From NCBI GenBank assembly GCA_965247705.1, contig CBDFHV010000085.1, positions 248,001-312,000 of the forward strand: a stretch of DNA of 64,000 nucleotides. Direction: 5' to 3'. Origin of the DNA: CBDFHV01 sp965247705 (lineage in GTDB: Bacteria > Pseudomonadota > Alphaproteobacteria > Rhodospirillales > CAMCUA01). Below the pieces are notes generated by a model, which saw only the letters and a list, made by a program, of their open reading frames with translations, made no database searches and was not told where the DNA came from. How positions within the stretch are numbered: the stretch's first letter is position 1; each line of letters starts with the position of its first letter. Made by a program: the position numbers and the translations under genes. Of this stretch, positions 45,246-53,332 are shown one piece after another.

Positions 45246-46110
45246 GATCCCGCGTCCGCCGCCGCTCCCGGTGGGCGATATAGAGGCCGCTGGCGGCGAT
45301 GATCGCCGCGCCCGCAATGGTCCAGGGGTCCGGCAGATGGTCGAAAAAAACGTAGCCGGAGATGGTGGCCCAGATAAGGGTCGCGTAAAGCAGTGGCGAC
45401 ACCACGGCGGCCGGGCCCCGCTCGTAGGCCTTGATAACGCACATGTGGGACGCCGCGCCGGCGGCGCCCGCCAGGACCATCAGCACCCAACCCCGGGGGT
45501 CTGGCCATACCCAAAACAACGGCAGGAAAGCGCTGGACACAATGGCGCCGACCACGGGCGTATAGATCAGACTGGTCCGTATGCCGTCATGGCGGCTCGC
45601 CTGTCGGGTGAGAATCTGGTAAATTGACAGGGCGACGGCGCCGACCACGGGAAACAGGATGACCGGCTGGAAGTCGACGCCGCCCGGGCGGATCACCACC
45701 AGGGCGCCGACGAACCCGACCAGCACCCCCATCCATCGGCGCACGCCGACCCGCTCTCCCAGCATGGGAATGGACATCAGTGTCACCATGATAGGCATGG
45801 TGAAGACAATGGCGTTCACATCGGTCAGCGGCAAAAAAGCGAGCGCGACGATGAACAACGCCGTGCCCAGGGCCTGGAAGATGGAGCGGGCCGCCTGAAG
45901 TCCCGGCCGGCCGCTGACCAGGGCGGGAAACACGGCCGGCCCCAGAAGCGCCGCCAATACGACCAGGTGAAAGAAGAACCGGGCCCAAACCACCTGGCCC
46001 ACTGGATACTCCTGGGTCAAATGCTTGTTGCAAACGTCCATCGCCGAGAAGAACACGGTCGCGGCGAACATCCAGGCGACCGCCCGCGGCCTGTTTTCGG
46101 CCACGGTCAC
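45238..46110 (-). CDS. EamA-family (DMT) transporter, array member 3
   Basis: The 290-residue membrane protein has two EamA repeats, starting AVAWMFAATVFFSAMDVCNK, with the second repeat including YATLIWATISGYVFFDHLPD. It shares the QEYPVGQVVWARFFFH loop pattern with its neighbours but is the more divergent paralogue. It overlaps the start of member 2 by 8 bp and follows member 4 by 29 bp, so all four lie on one leftward transcript. Confidence 0.9.
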   Translation of the reverse strand: MTVAENRPRAVAWMFAATVFFSAMDVCNKHLTQEYPVGQVVWARFFFHLVVLAALLGPAVFPALVSGRPGLQAARSIFQALGTALFIVALAFLPLTDVNAIVFTMPIMVTLMSIPMLGERVGVRRWMGVLVGFVGALVVIRPGGVDFQPVILFPVVGAVALSIYQILTRQASRHDGIRTSLIYTPVVGAIVSSAFLPLFWVWPDPRGWVLMVLAGAAGAASHMCVIKAYERGPAAVVSPLLYATLIWATISGYVFFDHLPDPWTIAGAAIIAASGLYIAHRERRRTRDHG

Positions 46111-46139
46111 ATGGGTCGGGCTGCGGGACGCGCCCGTGG

Positions 46140-47024
46140 TCAGGGCGTTGCCTGCCTTTCGCGCCGGGCCACGTAAAGGCCGCTACCGACGATCAGGCCG
46201 GCGCCCAGCAGGGTCCAGGCATCGGGCAACGCGTCGAACACCAGATAGCCCATGATGATGGCCCAAACGAGGGTTGTGTAGATGAAGGGCGCGACCGTCG
46301 CGGCCGGGGCCGCTTGCATCGCCTTGATCACCAGGAACTGGTTGACCCCGCCAATAACGCCCGTAGCCACCAGAAGCAGCCAGCCCATGGCGTCCGGCGC
46401 CACCCATACCCATGGCACCGCGATCGACGTCGCAATTGCGCCGGCCATCGGCGTGTAAATCATGTTGGTCATGGTCGTGTCGGTGCGGGTGCCGAGGCGG
46501 GTGACAAGTTGGTAGAGAGCGAAACACAGCGCCCCTCCCACGGGGACGAGCGCGGACAACTGCCACAGGTCGCCCCCCGGACGCACGATGGTCAGCGCGC
46601 CGGCCAATCCGATAGCGACCGCTACCAGGCGCCGCGGCCCAACCCGTTCGCCGAGGATTGGAATTGCCAGCACAGTCATAAGTAGCGGCGTCAACTGCAG
46701 GATCGCCGAAAGCTCGGCCAGGGGCAGCAGGCTAAGTCCCGTGGCAAGGCAGGCGGTCGCGGCCAGCAACAAGACAGAACGCAGGATGTGCAGGCCGGGA
46801 CGCTTCGTGCGCAAATGCCGCGACAAGCTGACGTTCAGCACCAACACGACCATGATGAAGTGAAACGTAAGCCGCGCCCACAGCACCTGAAGGACCGGGT
46901 AGTCCTGGGTCAGATACTTGACCAGTGTGTCGGTGAAGGTAAAAGAGAACGCCGCCGCCAGCATCCACAGGATGCCGCGGACCTCCGGACTCGGGCCATT
47001 GCGATCAGCCGCCTGGGCGTTCAA
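46140..47024 (-). CDS. EamA-family (DMT) transporter, array member 4
   Basis: The 294-residue first gene of the leftward array has two EamA repeats: GILWMLAAAFSFTFTDTLVK at the N-terminus and YTTLVWAIIMGYLVFDALPD near the C-terminus. The cytoplasmic loop RLGTRTDTTMTNMIYTPMAG aligns with the TRQLS...TTMAYTP region of members 1 and 2. It probably exports or imports a small metabolite; the substrate is unknown. Confidence 0.9.
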   Translation of the reverse strand: MNAQAADRNGPSPEVRGILWMLAAAFSFTFTDTLVKYLTQDYPVLQVLWARLTFHFIMVVLVLNVSLSRHLRTKRPGLHILRSVLLLAATACLATGLSLLPLAELSAILQLTPLLMTVLAIPILGERVGPRRLVAVAIGLAGALTIVRPGGDLWQLSALVPVGGALCFALYQLVTRLGTRTDTTMTNMIYTPMAGAIATSIAVPWVWVAPDAMGWLLLVATGVIGGVNQFLVIKAMQAAPAATVAPFIYTTLVWAIIMGYLVFDALPDAWTLLGAGLIVGSGLYVARRERQATP

Positions 47025-47059
47025 GCGCGCCGTTCCAGGGTATGCATCCTTGGGTCGGC

Positions 47060-47434
47060 TCAGTGGCCTGGTATCGGCACCGCGAACAGGACCGGGCCGT
47101 CACCGTGAACCTTGTCGTGGGCGCGGATGCGCACCTCCCGAATGCCGCTGGGAACCCGGATGCCCGACAGGCTACGGGTGAAGGGCTGCTCGTTCTCGTG
47201 CGGGTGCAAGAGGACCCGTGACCCCAGCACCGTGCCGGCCGGGCCCAGCACCTCCCAGCGGTCGGCATAGTGGTCCCAGCCCGTGTCGTCGTGTCGCAGA
47301 GTGACACTGAAGGCGTAAGTCCCGGACTTGTTCGCCCGGACCTCGGCGTCGACGATCTTCACCTCCCCCGCGAGGACCGCCGATCCGGCCATTAGGAGAC
47401 AAACGGCGACCAGCGAAGTGGAGACGACGCGCAT
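47060..47434 (-). CDS. Small secreted protein of unknown function
   Basis: The 124-residue protein has a clear signal peptide (STSLVAVCLLMAGSAVLAGE, cleavage near residue 23) and a mature part of about 100 residues that looks all-beta: VKIVDAEVRANKSGTYAFSV, then DHYADRWEVLGPAG, then VREIRIRAHDKVHGDG-like strands. It may be an Ig-like periplasmic domain. No family is recognised with confidence. It lies 36 bp upstream of array member 4 on the same strand and could be the first gene of that transcript. Confidence 0.72.
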   Translation of the reverse strand: MRVVSTSLVAVCLLMAGSAVLAGEVKIVDAEVRANKSGTYAFSVTLRHDDTGWDHYADRWEVLGPAGTVLGSRVLLHPHENEQPFTRSLSGIRVPSGIREVRIRAHDKVHGDGPVLFAVPIPGH

Positions 47435-47753
47435 TTTAATTCCTCGGTTTTGGGGGGCGGTTCGGGGGCGACACCGGCCTATCGTCAGGTTAACAACCTT
47501 CTGACGGCGGACCAATGGAAATAGGACGGGTGCAAGCGAGTGTCGGAATTGACTCGCCAACGCCCATGGGTATGGTTTCTGGCGAGGACAGGCGGACCCG
47601 GGAGCCGCCCTTGCCCAAACCCGCCCATGGGCGAAAACATCACCCGTGAAGCGCTCGCTTCGGCTGCAGCCAATTCACCCCGTGAAGTGTCGGCCCGTGA
47701 TCAACCATCCGCGGGATCGGAGATCGATGCGAAGTCAGGCCGTCGTGGTCGCA
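47435..47753. other. Intergenic stretch, nothing recognised
   Basis: The 319 bp between the small secreted protein gene and the Sel1 gene contain open frames on both strands with no similarity or usable ribosome-binding site. The right part is downstream of the leftward Sel1 gene and the left part should hold the promoter of the secreted-protein gene. No clear promoter, terminator or repeat was found. Confidence 0.4.
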
Positions 47754-48326
47754 TCATTCGGACGGTCTCATCCTCCATTCCAGGACCAGGCGCCGTGACT
47801 CCTTAATCTGCTCGGGTTTCATTCTCTTGGCCAAGGCATCACGATTCCGGGGGGCCTTTTTGTTTCCGCGGTTAGCCGAGATACTGAACCACTTGTAGGC
47901 CTGGACGACGTCCTGCTTTATTCCCTGGCCCTTCATGTACAGGAAGCCAAGGTTGTTCTGGGCGTTGACGTGCCCTCCTTCGGCGGCCTCCTGGAACCAC
48001 CTCGCCGCGTCGGTGAAGCTCTTCGGAACGCCTCGGCCGATGCTGTACATAAGGCCCAGGTTGTACTGGGCGTAGATATGCCCTTGCTCGGCGGCCTTCC
48101 CGTACCACTTCGCCGCCTCGGCGAAGTCGATCGGCACGCCCCGACCCCTCGCGTACATGAAAGCCAGGTTGTTCTGGGCTTTGGCGTTCCCGTCCAGGGC
48201 CAGTACACTGAATTCCTGGAACGCGGTGGGGAAGTCGCCGTTCTGGAAGGCGGTGACGCCTTCATCAAAGCCGGCCCAGGCGGGTATGCCCGCCAAGACT
48301 CCAATGACTGCGATCAGCCACCTCAC
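47754..48326 (-). CDS. Secreted Sel1-like repeat protein
   Basis: The 190-residue protein has a signal peptide (WLIAVIGVLAGIPAWAGFDE) and three to four Sel1-like repeats: AKAQNNLAFMYARGRGVPID, then FAEAAKWYGKAAEQGHIYAQ, then YNLGLMYSIGRGVPKSFTDA, then AQNNLGFLYMKGQGIKQDVV. Such repeats form an alpha-alpha superhelix for protein binding. The C-terminus is basic. It is probably a periplasmic scaffold. The gene appears monocistronic. Confidence 0.9.
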   Translation of the reverse strand: MRWLIAVIGVLAGIPAWAGFDEGVTAFQNGDFPTAFQEFSVLALDGNAKAQNNLAFMYARGRGVPIDFAEAAKWYGKAAEQGHIYAQYNLGLMYSIGRGVPKSFTDAARWFQEAAEGGHVNAQNNLGFLYMKGQGIKQDVVQAYKWFSISANRGNKKAPRNRDALAKRMKPEQIKESRRLVLEWRMRPSE

Positions 48327-48546
48327 GCCATGTCACTCCTGTCCCTTGCAGACCGGAATGCCCCCAAGCACGATCAAACCGGGATACTCGCGCGGACGAT
48401 TTTCACGTTGGTGATCATGCCTCCACGGCGCCGGATTGGCAAGTCGAACCGGCGTTCGAAGGGGGCATACAACCAAATTTGTTGCTCTTTTGTTCTCTTT
48501 ACTGATAAGGTGCTCGTCACACAACGACGAACGTTGGAGAGATAAT

Positions 48547-48639
48547 GTGACAAATCCCCTGCTCGGCTTCGCCGCGAACTTCGTGGGCGTGTGTTGGCTG
48601 TTCACCGCCCTGCACGTCTGGCTGTTTGTTGCCGGTTAG
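48547..48639 (+). CDS. Possible 30-residue membrane peptide
   Basis: A GTG start at 48547 preceded by GGAGAG begins a 30-codon frame, TNPLLGFAANFVGVCWLFTA then LHVWLFVAG, ending in TAG. It is a single hydrophobic helix with almost no charge. The region upstream (48470-48520) is AT-rich and promoter-like. No family is recognised. It lies in the 338-bp gap between the Sel1 and thioesterase genes, which otherwise shows nothing recognisable. Confidence 0.4.
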   Translation: MTNPLLGFAANFVGVCWLFTALHVWLFVAG

Positions 48640-48664
48640 GTCGGCATACGTGCACCGGCGGCCC

Positions 48665-49057
48665 CTACCCCTTGGAGACGGGACGCTTTTGCCCCGCCTC
48701 GTCCAGGGCGACGAACGTGAACATTCCTTCCGTCACCTTCACCGGCGGCCGGTCCACGTCACGGGACTCTTCCCAGGCTTCGACCTCGACGGTGATGGAC
48801 GTGGTGCCCACCTTGACCACGTGGGTATAGACGCTCAGCACGTCGCCGACTCGAACGGGCCGATGGAAACTCATGCTGGTAACACCCACCGTCGCCACCC
48901 GTCCCCTGGCCCGCTTCCAGGCCGCCATGCCGCCCGCCAGGTCCATTTGGGCCATCAGCCAGCCGCCGAAGATGTCACCGCTGGGATTGGTGTCGGCGGG
49001 CATGGCAAGGGTGCGAATGGTCAGTTCGCCATGGGGCGACGATGATTCCTCCGACAT
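48665..49057 (-). CDS. Acyl-CoA thioesterase (hotdog fold)
   Basis: The 130-residue protein is a YciA-like hotdog thioesterase that hydrolyses acyl-CoA esters. It has MPADTNPSGDIFGGWLMAQM, in which the NPSGDIFGGW loop carries the catalytic aspartate, followed by GVTSMSFHRPVRVGDVLSVY and TITVEVEAWEES-like strands. The ATG at 49057 (MSEESSSPHGEL) fits the family start. It is divergent from parE. Confidence 0.92.
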   Translation of the reverse strand: MSEESSSPHGELTIRTLAMPADTNPSGDIFGGWLMAQMDLAGGMAAWKRARGRVATVGVTSMSFHRPVRVGDVLSVYTHVVKVGTTSITVEVEAWEESRDVDRPPVKVTEGMFTFVALDEAGQKRPVSKG

Positions 49058-49147
49058 GGAACGGATCCGCTTTCCTACTATATTTTGCGACAATTGGGAC
49101 GTGTGACCACTGTATCATCCTTGCTGACGGGTCACAGCCCTTTTAGG

Positions 49148-51157
49148 ATGCCAACCATGCAGGATCTGTTCGCCGTTCCCCACGCCCCCGACGCGCCCCC
49201 GGCGCGGGCCGCGTACGGGGCCAAGGATATCGAGGTGCTGGAGGGCCTGGAGCCCGTGCGCCGCCGCCCCGGCATGTACATCGGCGGCACCGACGAGCCG
49301 GCCCTGCACCACCTGGCGGCGGAAGTCCTCGACAATGCCATGGACGAAGCGGTGGCCGGTCACGCCACCCGCATCGACCTGGAGCTGGCCGCCGACCAGA
49401 CGGTGACCGTTCGCGACAACGGCCGGGGCATCCCGGTGGATTCCCATCCCAAATTCAAAAGCAAGTCGGCCCTGGAGGTGATCCTGACCACCCTCCATTC
49501 CGGCGGCAAGTTCAGCGGCAAGGTCTATCAGACCTCGGGCGGGCTGCACGGGGTCGGCCTTTCCGTGGTCAATGCGCTCTCGGATCTCCTCACTGTCGAG
49601 GTTGCCCGGGACCGCAAACTGTGGACCCAAGACTACGCCCGGGGCAAGCCCAAGGGGCCGCTCAGTGACAGGGGCTCCGTGAGCAATCGGCGGGGCACCA
49701 CCATCGCATTCCACCCGGACCCCAAAATCTTCGGCGCGCGGCTATGCTTCCGTCCCGCCCATTTATTTCGCATGGCCCGGTCCAAGGCCTACCTGTTTCG
49801 CGGGGTGGAAATCCGCTGGAAATGCGATCCCAAGCTGCTCGCCGTTGACAAACTGACGCCTGAGACGGCAACGCTCCATTTTCCCGGGGGTTTACAAGAT
49901 TTTCTTCAATCGATGCTGGAAAACCGACGCACCCATACCCCGGCCGCTTTCGCCGGCGAGGCGGCGGTCAACGGGGGCGGCCGGGTGGAATGGGCCGTCG
50001 CCTGGCCGGTGGACGAGGACGATTTCTTTAACTCCTACTGCAACACCGTCCCCACCCCTCAGGGCGGCACCCACGAGCAGGGCCTGCGCGCGGCCCTGAC
50101 CCGGGGCCTGAAGGCCTACGGTGAACTGACCAATCTGAAGGGCGCGGCCCGAATCTCCGCCGATGACGTGGTCGGTGGCGCATGCATCATGTTGTCCTTG
50201 TTCATGCCGGAGCCCCAATTCCAAGGTCAGACCAAGGAACGCCTGGCCAGTTCGGAGGCCACTCGGCTGGTGGAGGTCACGGTCCGCGACCACTTCGACC
50301 ACTGGCTTTCGGCGGATCCTGCGGCCTCTGGATTTCTGTTGGAGAAGATCGTCGAACGGGCCGAAGAGCGCCAGCGGCGCCGCCACAACCGCGAGACCAA
50401 GCGCGCCAGCGCCACCCGGCGGTTGCGCCTGCCCGGCAAGCTGACGGACTGCACCGCCAACCGCGCCGCCGGCACGGAGATATTCCTGGTCGAGGGGGAT
50501 TCCGCCGGAGGCTCGGCCAAGCAGGCCCGCGACCGGGCGACCCAGGCGGTGCTCCCGTTGCGCGGCAAGATCCTCAACGTGGCCAGCGCCACGGCCGACA
50601 AGATGCGGGCCAACCAGGAGCTTGCGGACTTGGTGGAAGCCCTTGGCTGCGGCACCGGCGCCGCTTTCGACGAGGACGCGTTGCGCTATGACAAGGTCGT
50701 GATTATGACCGACGCCGATGTCGACGGCGCCCACATCGCCTCCCTGCTCATTACGTTCTTTTTCAAGGAGATGCGTCAACTCATTGAAAAAGGACATCTC
50801 TATCTGGCGATGCCGCCCCTGTATCGACTCAGCCAAGGGGGTGTCACCGCCTACGCCCGGGACGACGAACACCGGGAGGAACTGATGCGGACTCGTTTCA
50901 ACGGCCGTGGCAAGGTGGAGGTGAGCCGTTTCAAGGGCCTTGGCGAGATGCCTTCGGCCCAGTTGCGGGAAACCACCATGATGTCCGGCAAGCGGACGCT
51001 GCTGCGGGTCCGACTGCCGGCCGGGCACGATTCGGAATCCCATGAGGATCTGCGCGCCACATCCCGCCTCGTCGACAGCCTGATGGGCCGCAAGCCCGAA
51101 CTCCGCCTGGCCTACATCCAGGAGCACGCTCGTTTCGTCGATGCGGTGGACGTCTGA
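49148..51157 (+). CDS. parE: DNA topoisomerase IV subunit B
   Basis: The 669-residue ATPase subunit decatenates chromosomes with ParC. It has the GHKL ATPase motifs (VRRRPGMYIGGTDEPALHHL, then EVLDNAMDEAVAG, then DNGRGIPVDSHPKF, then QTSGGLHGVGLSVVNALSD). The TOPRIM region is EIFLVEGDSAGGSAKQARDR and IMTDADVDGAHIASLL, and the C-terminus is RFKGLGEMPSAQLRETTM. Sequence length and AKQARDR favour ParE over GyrB. The ATG at 49148 is chosen. parC is not in the window. Confidence 0.95.
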   Translation: MPTMQDLFAVPHAPDAPPARAAYGAKDIEVLEGLEPVRRRPGMYIGGTDEPALHHLAAEVLDNAMDEAVAGHATRIDLELAADQTVTVRDNGRGIPVDSHPKFKSKSALEVILTTLHSGGKFSGKVYQTSGGLHGVGLSVVNALSDLLTVEVARDRKLWTQDYARGKPKGPLSDRGSVSNRRGTTIAFHPDPKIFGARLCFRPAHLFRMARSKAYLFRGVEIRWKCDPKLLAVDKLTPETATLHFPGGLQDFLQSMLENRRTHTPAAFAGEAAVNGGGRVEWAVAWPVDEDDFFNSYCNTVPTPQGGTHEQGLRAALTRGLKAYGELTNLKGAARISADDVVGGACIMLSLFMPEPQFQGQTKERLASSEATRLVEVTVRDHFDHWLSADPAASGFLLEKIVERAEERQRRRHNRETKRASATRRLRLPGKLTDCTANRAAGTEIFLVEGDSAGGSAKQARDRATQAVLPLRGKILNVASATADKMRANQELADLVEALGCGTGAAFDEDALRYDKVVIMTDADVDGAHIASLLITFFFKEMRQLIEKGHLYLAMPPLYRLSQGGVTAYARDDEHREELMRTRFNGRGKVEVSRFKGLGEMPSAQLRETTMMSGKRTLLRVRLPAGHDSESHEDLRATSRLVDSLMGRKPELRLAYIQEHARFVDAVDV

Positions 51158-51236
51158 CCTTTATTCAGCCCTTGTCGGCGCGCTTGCCGCGACCCCATAT
51201 GGAACCCGTTCGATTGCTCTTGAACGGATACTTCCC

Positions 51237-51803
51237 ATGGCCCTTCGCCTCCTATCGCTTATGGGCGCCGCCCTGATCCTGACCTCGTGTGCCAACGCGC
51301 CTGTGCTTACCGGCTACTTTCACGTCTCCGGCGTTCCCGGGACCTTCACCTATGCCGGCGCCGATCGGGACTTTACCGTTGTCCTGGTTGGCAACCCCTT
51401 TGCCGAACCGAAAGCCGAGGTCGAACGTGTGATCACCGATGCCATGCAAGGCCGCCACCACGGGCCGAGCACCCATTTCACCGCCACGCCCTCGGCCAAT
51501 GCCCGCACCAACTACCGCTTCGTTTTCATGTTCGATCCGCCGCGCGCCCTGGACGCTTCGACTTTGTGCGAAGACCTGGGGCGCCTGAAGGCCGCCGTGC
51601 CATCGGGCGGACTGCGCATCATGGCCGCGTTCTGTGCCAAGGACCGGCTGATGGTCGAGATCCTGGCCCGCTCGGGGCCGGCCAAATCCGTGCGTGACCC
51701 GGTGGTGCACGATCTGATCGGCCGAATCACCTGGAGCATCATCCCGTACCGGGACCCTTACGATCAGGACGACGACAATCCGTCGCCGCTCATCATTCCA
51801 TGA
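51237..51803 (+). CDS. Putative lipoprotein of unknown function
   Basis: The 188-residue protein has a lipoprotein signal (LLSLMGAALILTSCANAPVL, with lipobox LTSC) and a mature domain of about 165 residues: FTVVLVGNPFAEPKAEVERV, then TNYRFVFMFDPPRALDASTL, then GGLRIMAAFCAKDRLMVEIL. It resembles small conserved alphaproteobacterial lipoproteins, but no function is known. Its stop overlaps the DUF815 start by ATGA, so the two are translationally coupled. Confidence 0.72.
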   Translation: MALRLLSLMGAALILTSCANAPVLTGYFHVSGVPGTFTYAGADRDFTVVLVGNPFAEPKAEVERVITDAMQGRHHGPSTHFTATPSANARTNYRFVFMFDPPRALDASTLCEDLGRLKAAVPSGGLRIMAAFCAKDRLMVEILARSGPAKSVRDPVVHDLIGRITWSIIPYRDPYDQDDDNPSPLIIP

Positions 51804-52657
51804 GCGAGCCGGACCTGAGTCCGATTCTGAAGCGGATCGCCGATGCGCTGGACCGGCTGGCCCCGGCGGCGGCGCGGGACGACGGCGCCGGCACCGCCGA
51901 CGCCTACGTTTGGCACGCCGAGGGCGACCGGCTGGAACCCGTGATCAGGGTCAATCGCCTGGACCTTGAATTGCTTCACGGCATCGAACGCCAGCGCGAC
52001 GGGCTGATGGAGAACACCCGGCGTTTTGCTCGCGGCCTGCCCGCCAACAACGCGCTCTTGTGGGGCGCCCGGGGCACGGGCAAAAGCTCTCTGGTCAAGG
52101 CCGTCCACGGCGCCATCGCCGCCGAAGTGACGGCCCGGCTGGTGCTGGTGGAGATCCATCGCGAGGACATCGCCAGCCTGCCCCGGCTCCTGCACCGCCT
52201 GCGCGACCGGTCGTGGCGCTGCATCCTGTTCTGCGACGACTTGTCCTTCGACGGCATCGACACCTCTTACAAGTCCCTCAAGGCGATCCTGGAAGGTGGC
52301 ATCGAAGGGCGCCCGGACAACGTGCTGTTCTATGCCACCTCCAATCGCCGCCACCTGATGCCGCGGGACATGATCGAAAACGAACGTTCGACCGCGATTA
52401 ATCCCGCCGAGGCGGTGGAGGAGAAGGTTTCCCTTTCCGACCGCTTCGGCCTGTGGCTGGGATTTCACAATTGCGATCAGGCCACCTATCTGGCGATGGT
52501 CGAGGGCTACGCCCATCACTACGGCCTGGCCTTGGCGTCGGAAATCCTGCACGCCCGGGCCAACGAATGGTCGGTGACCCGTGGCGCACGGTCCGGACGG
52601 GTCGCCTGGCAGTTCATCCAGGATCTGGCCGGCGAGCTGGGCAAGCGTCTGGACTGA
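51800..52657 (+). CDS. DUF815-family AAA ATPase
   Basis: The 285-residue P-loop ATPase has Walker A in LLWGARGTGKSSLVKAV near residue 92, Walker B-like CILFCDDLSF, and the family motifs SLKAILEGGIEGRPDNVLFY and ATSNRRHLMPRDM, with DRFGLWLGFHNCDQ near the sensor region. Family members are often located in this neighbourhood in alphaproteobacteria; their role is unknown. It overlaps the lipoprotein gene by four bases and precedes the rhomboid gene. Confidence 0.9.
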   Translation: MSEPDLSPILKRIADALDRLAPAAARDDGAGTADAYVWHAEGDRLEPVIRVNRLDLELLHGIERQRDGLMENTRRFARGLPANNALLWGARGTGKSSLVKAVHGAIAAEVTARLVLVEIHREDIASLPRLLHRLRDRSWRCILFCDDLSFDGIDTSYKSLKAILEGGIEGRPDNVLFYATSNRRHLMPRDMIENERSTAINPAEAVEEKVSLSDRFGLWLGFHNCDQATYLAMVEGYAHHYGLALASEILHARANEWSVTRGARSGRVAWQFIQDLAGELGKRLD

Positions 52658-52681
52658 CCGGGCTAAAGTCCGGCCACTGAC

Positions 52682-53332
52682 ATGACACTTCGCCCCGAGC
52701 ACCCTGGAAACCAACGGATTTTCAACGCCCCGCCGGGCACGGTGTGGCTTTGCGGCATCCTGATCGCCTGTTACGGGCTGTACCGTCTGGCCCCCCCGGA
52801 AGGGCAGGAATGGGCGATCAGGACCTTTGCGTTCATTCCGGTCCTGTTTCACGCCATGTTCGCGGAGGGGGGGACCGGTATCTCCCTGGGTGGTCTGCTA
52901 CCCCTGGCGGGCCACGTACTGTTCCACGCCGACCTGATTCATCTCCTGGTCAACGTGGGCCTTTTGCTGGCCTTCGGCTCGGTGGTCGAGCGGACCCTGG
53001 GCCTGGTGAGGTTCCTGACCATTTTCTTCGTCAGCGCCACCGGCGGCGCCATCGCTCAGGCGCTGGCCGTGGGCCCGGTGTTCATGATCGTCATCGGAGC
53101 GTCAGGCGCCATCTACGGGGTGATCGGGGCCGCCGTGCGATTCATGCTGGCCGGCAGCCGTGGCGGCGGCACCCATCCGGTGCTGATCTTCGTCGCCGTG
53201 ATCATGGGTATCAACATCCTCCTGGCGATCCTGGGAATGGGCGGCCTCGTCGCCGCGGCGGCCATCGCCTGGCAGGCTCATATCGGCGGTTTTGTCGCCG
53301 GTCTACTGTTGGCCTATATCCTGGCGCGCTGA
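52682..53332 (+). CDS. Rhomboid-family intramembrane protease
   Basis: The 216-residue polytopic protein has the rhomboid features HADLIHLLVNVGLLLAFGSV (HxxxN motif), IGASGAIYGVIGAAVRFML (nucleophile serine in GASG) and WQAHIGGFVAGLLLA (catalytic histidine). The serine-histidine pair is complete, so it should be an active intramembrane serine protease. Substrates are unknown. Its 3' end overlaps the convergent M23 peptidase gene by 19 bp. Confidence 0.9.
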   Translation: MTLRPEHPGNQRIFNAPPGTVWLCGILIACYGLYRLAPPEGQEWAIRTFAFIPVLFHAMFAEGGTGISLGGLLPLAGHVLFHADLIHLLVNVGLLLAFGSVVERTLGLVRFLTIFFVSATGGAIAQALAVGPVFMIVIGASGAIYGVIGAAVRFMLAGSRGGGTHPVLIFVAVIMGINILLAILGMGGLVAAAAIAWQAHIGGFVAGLLLAYILAR

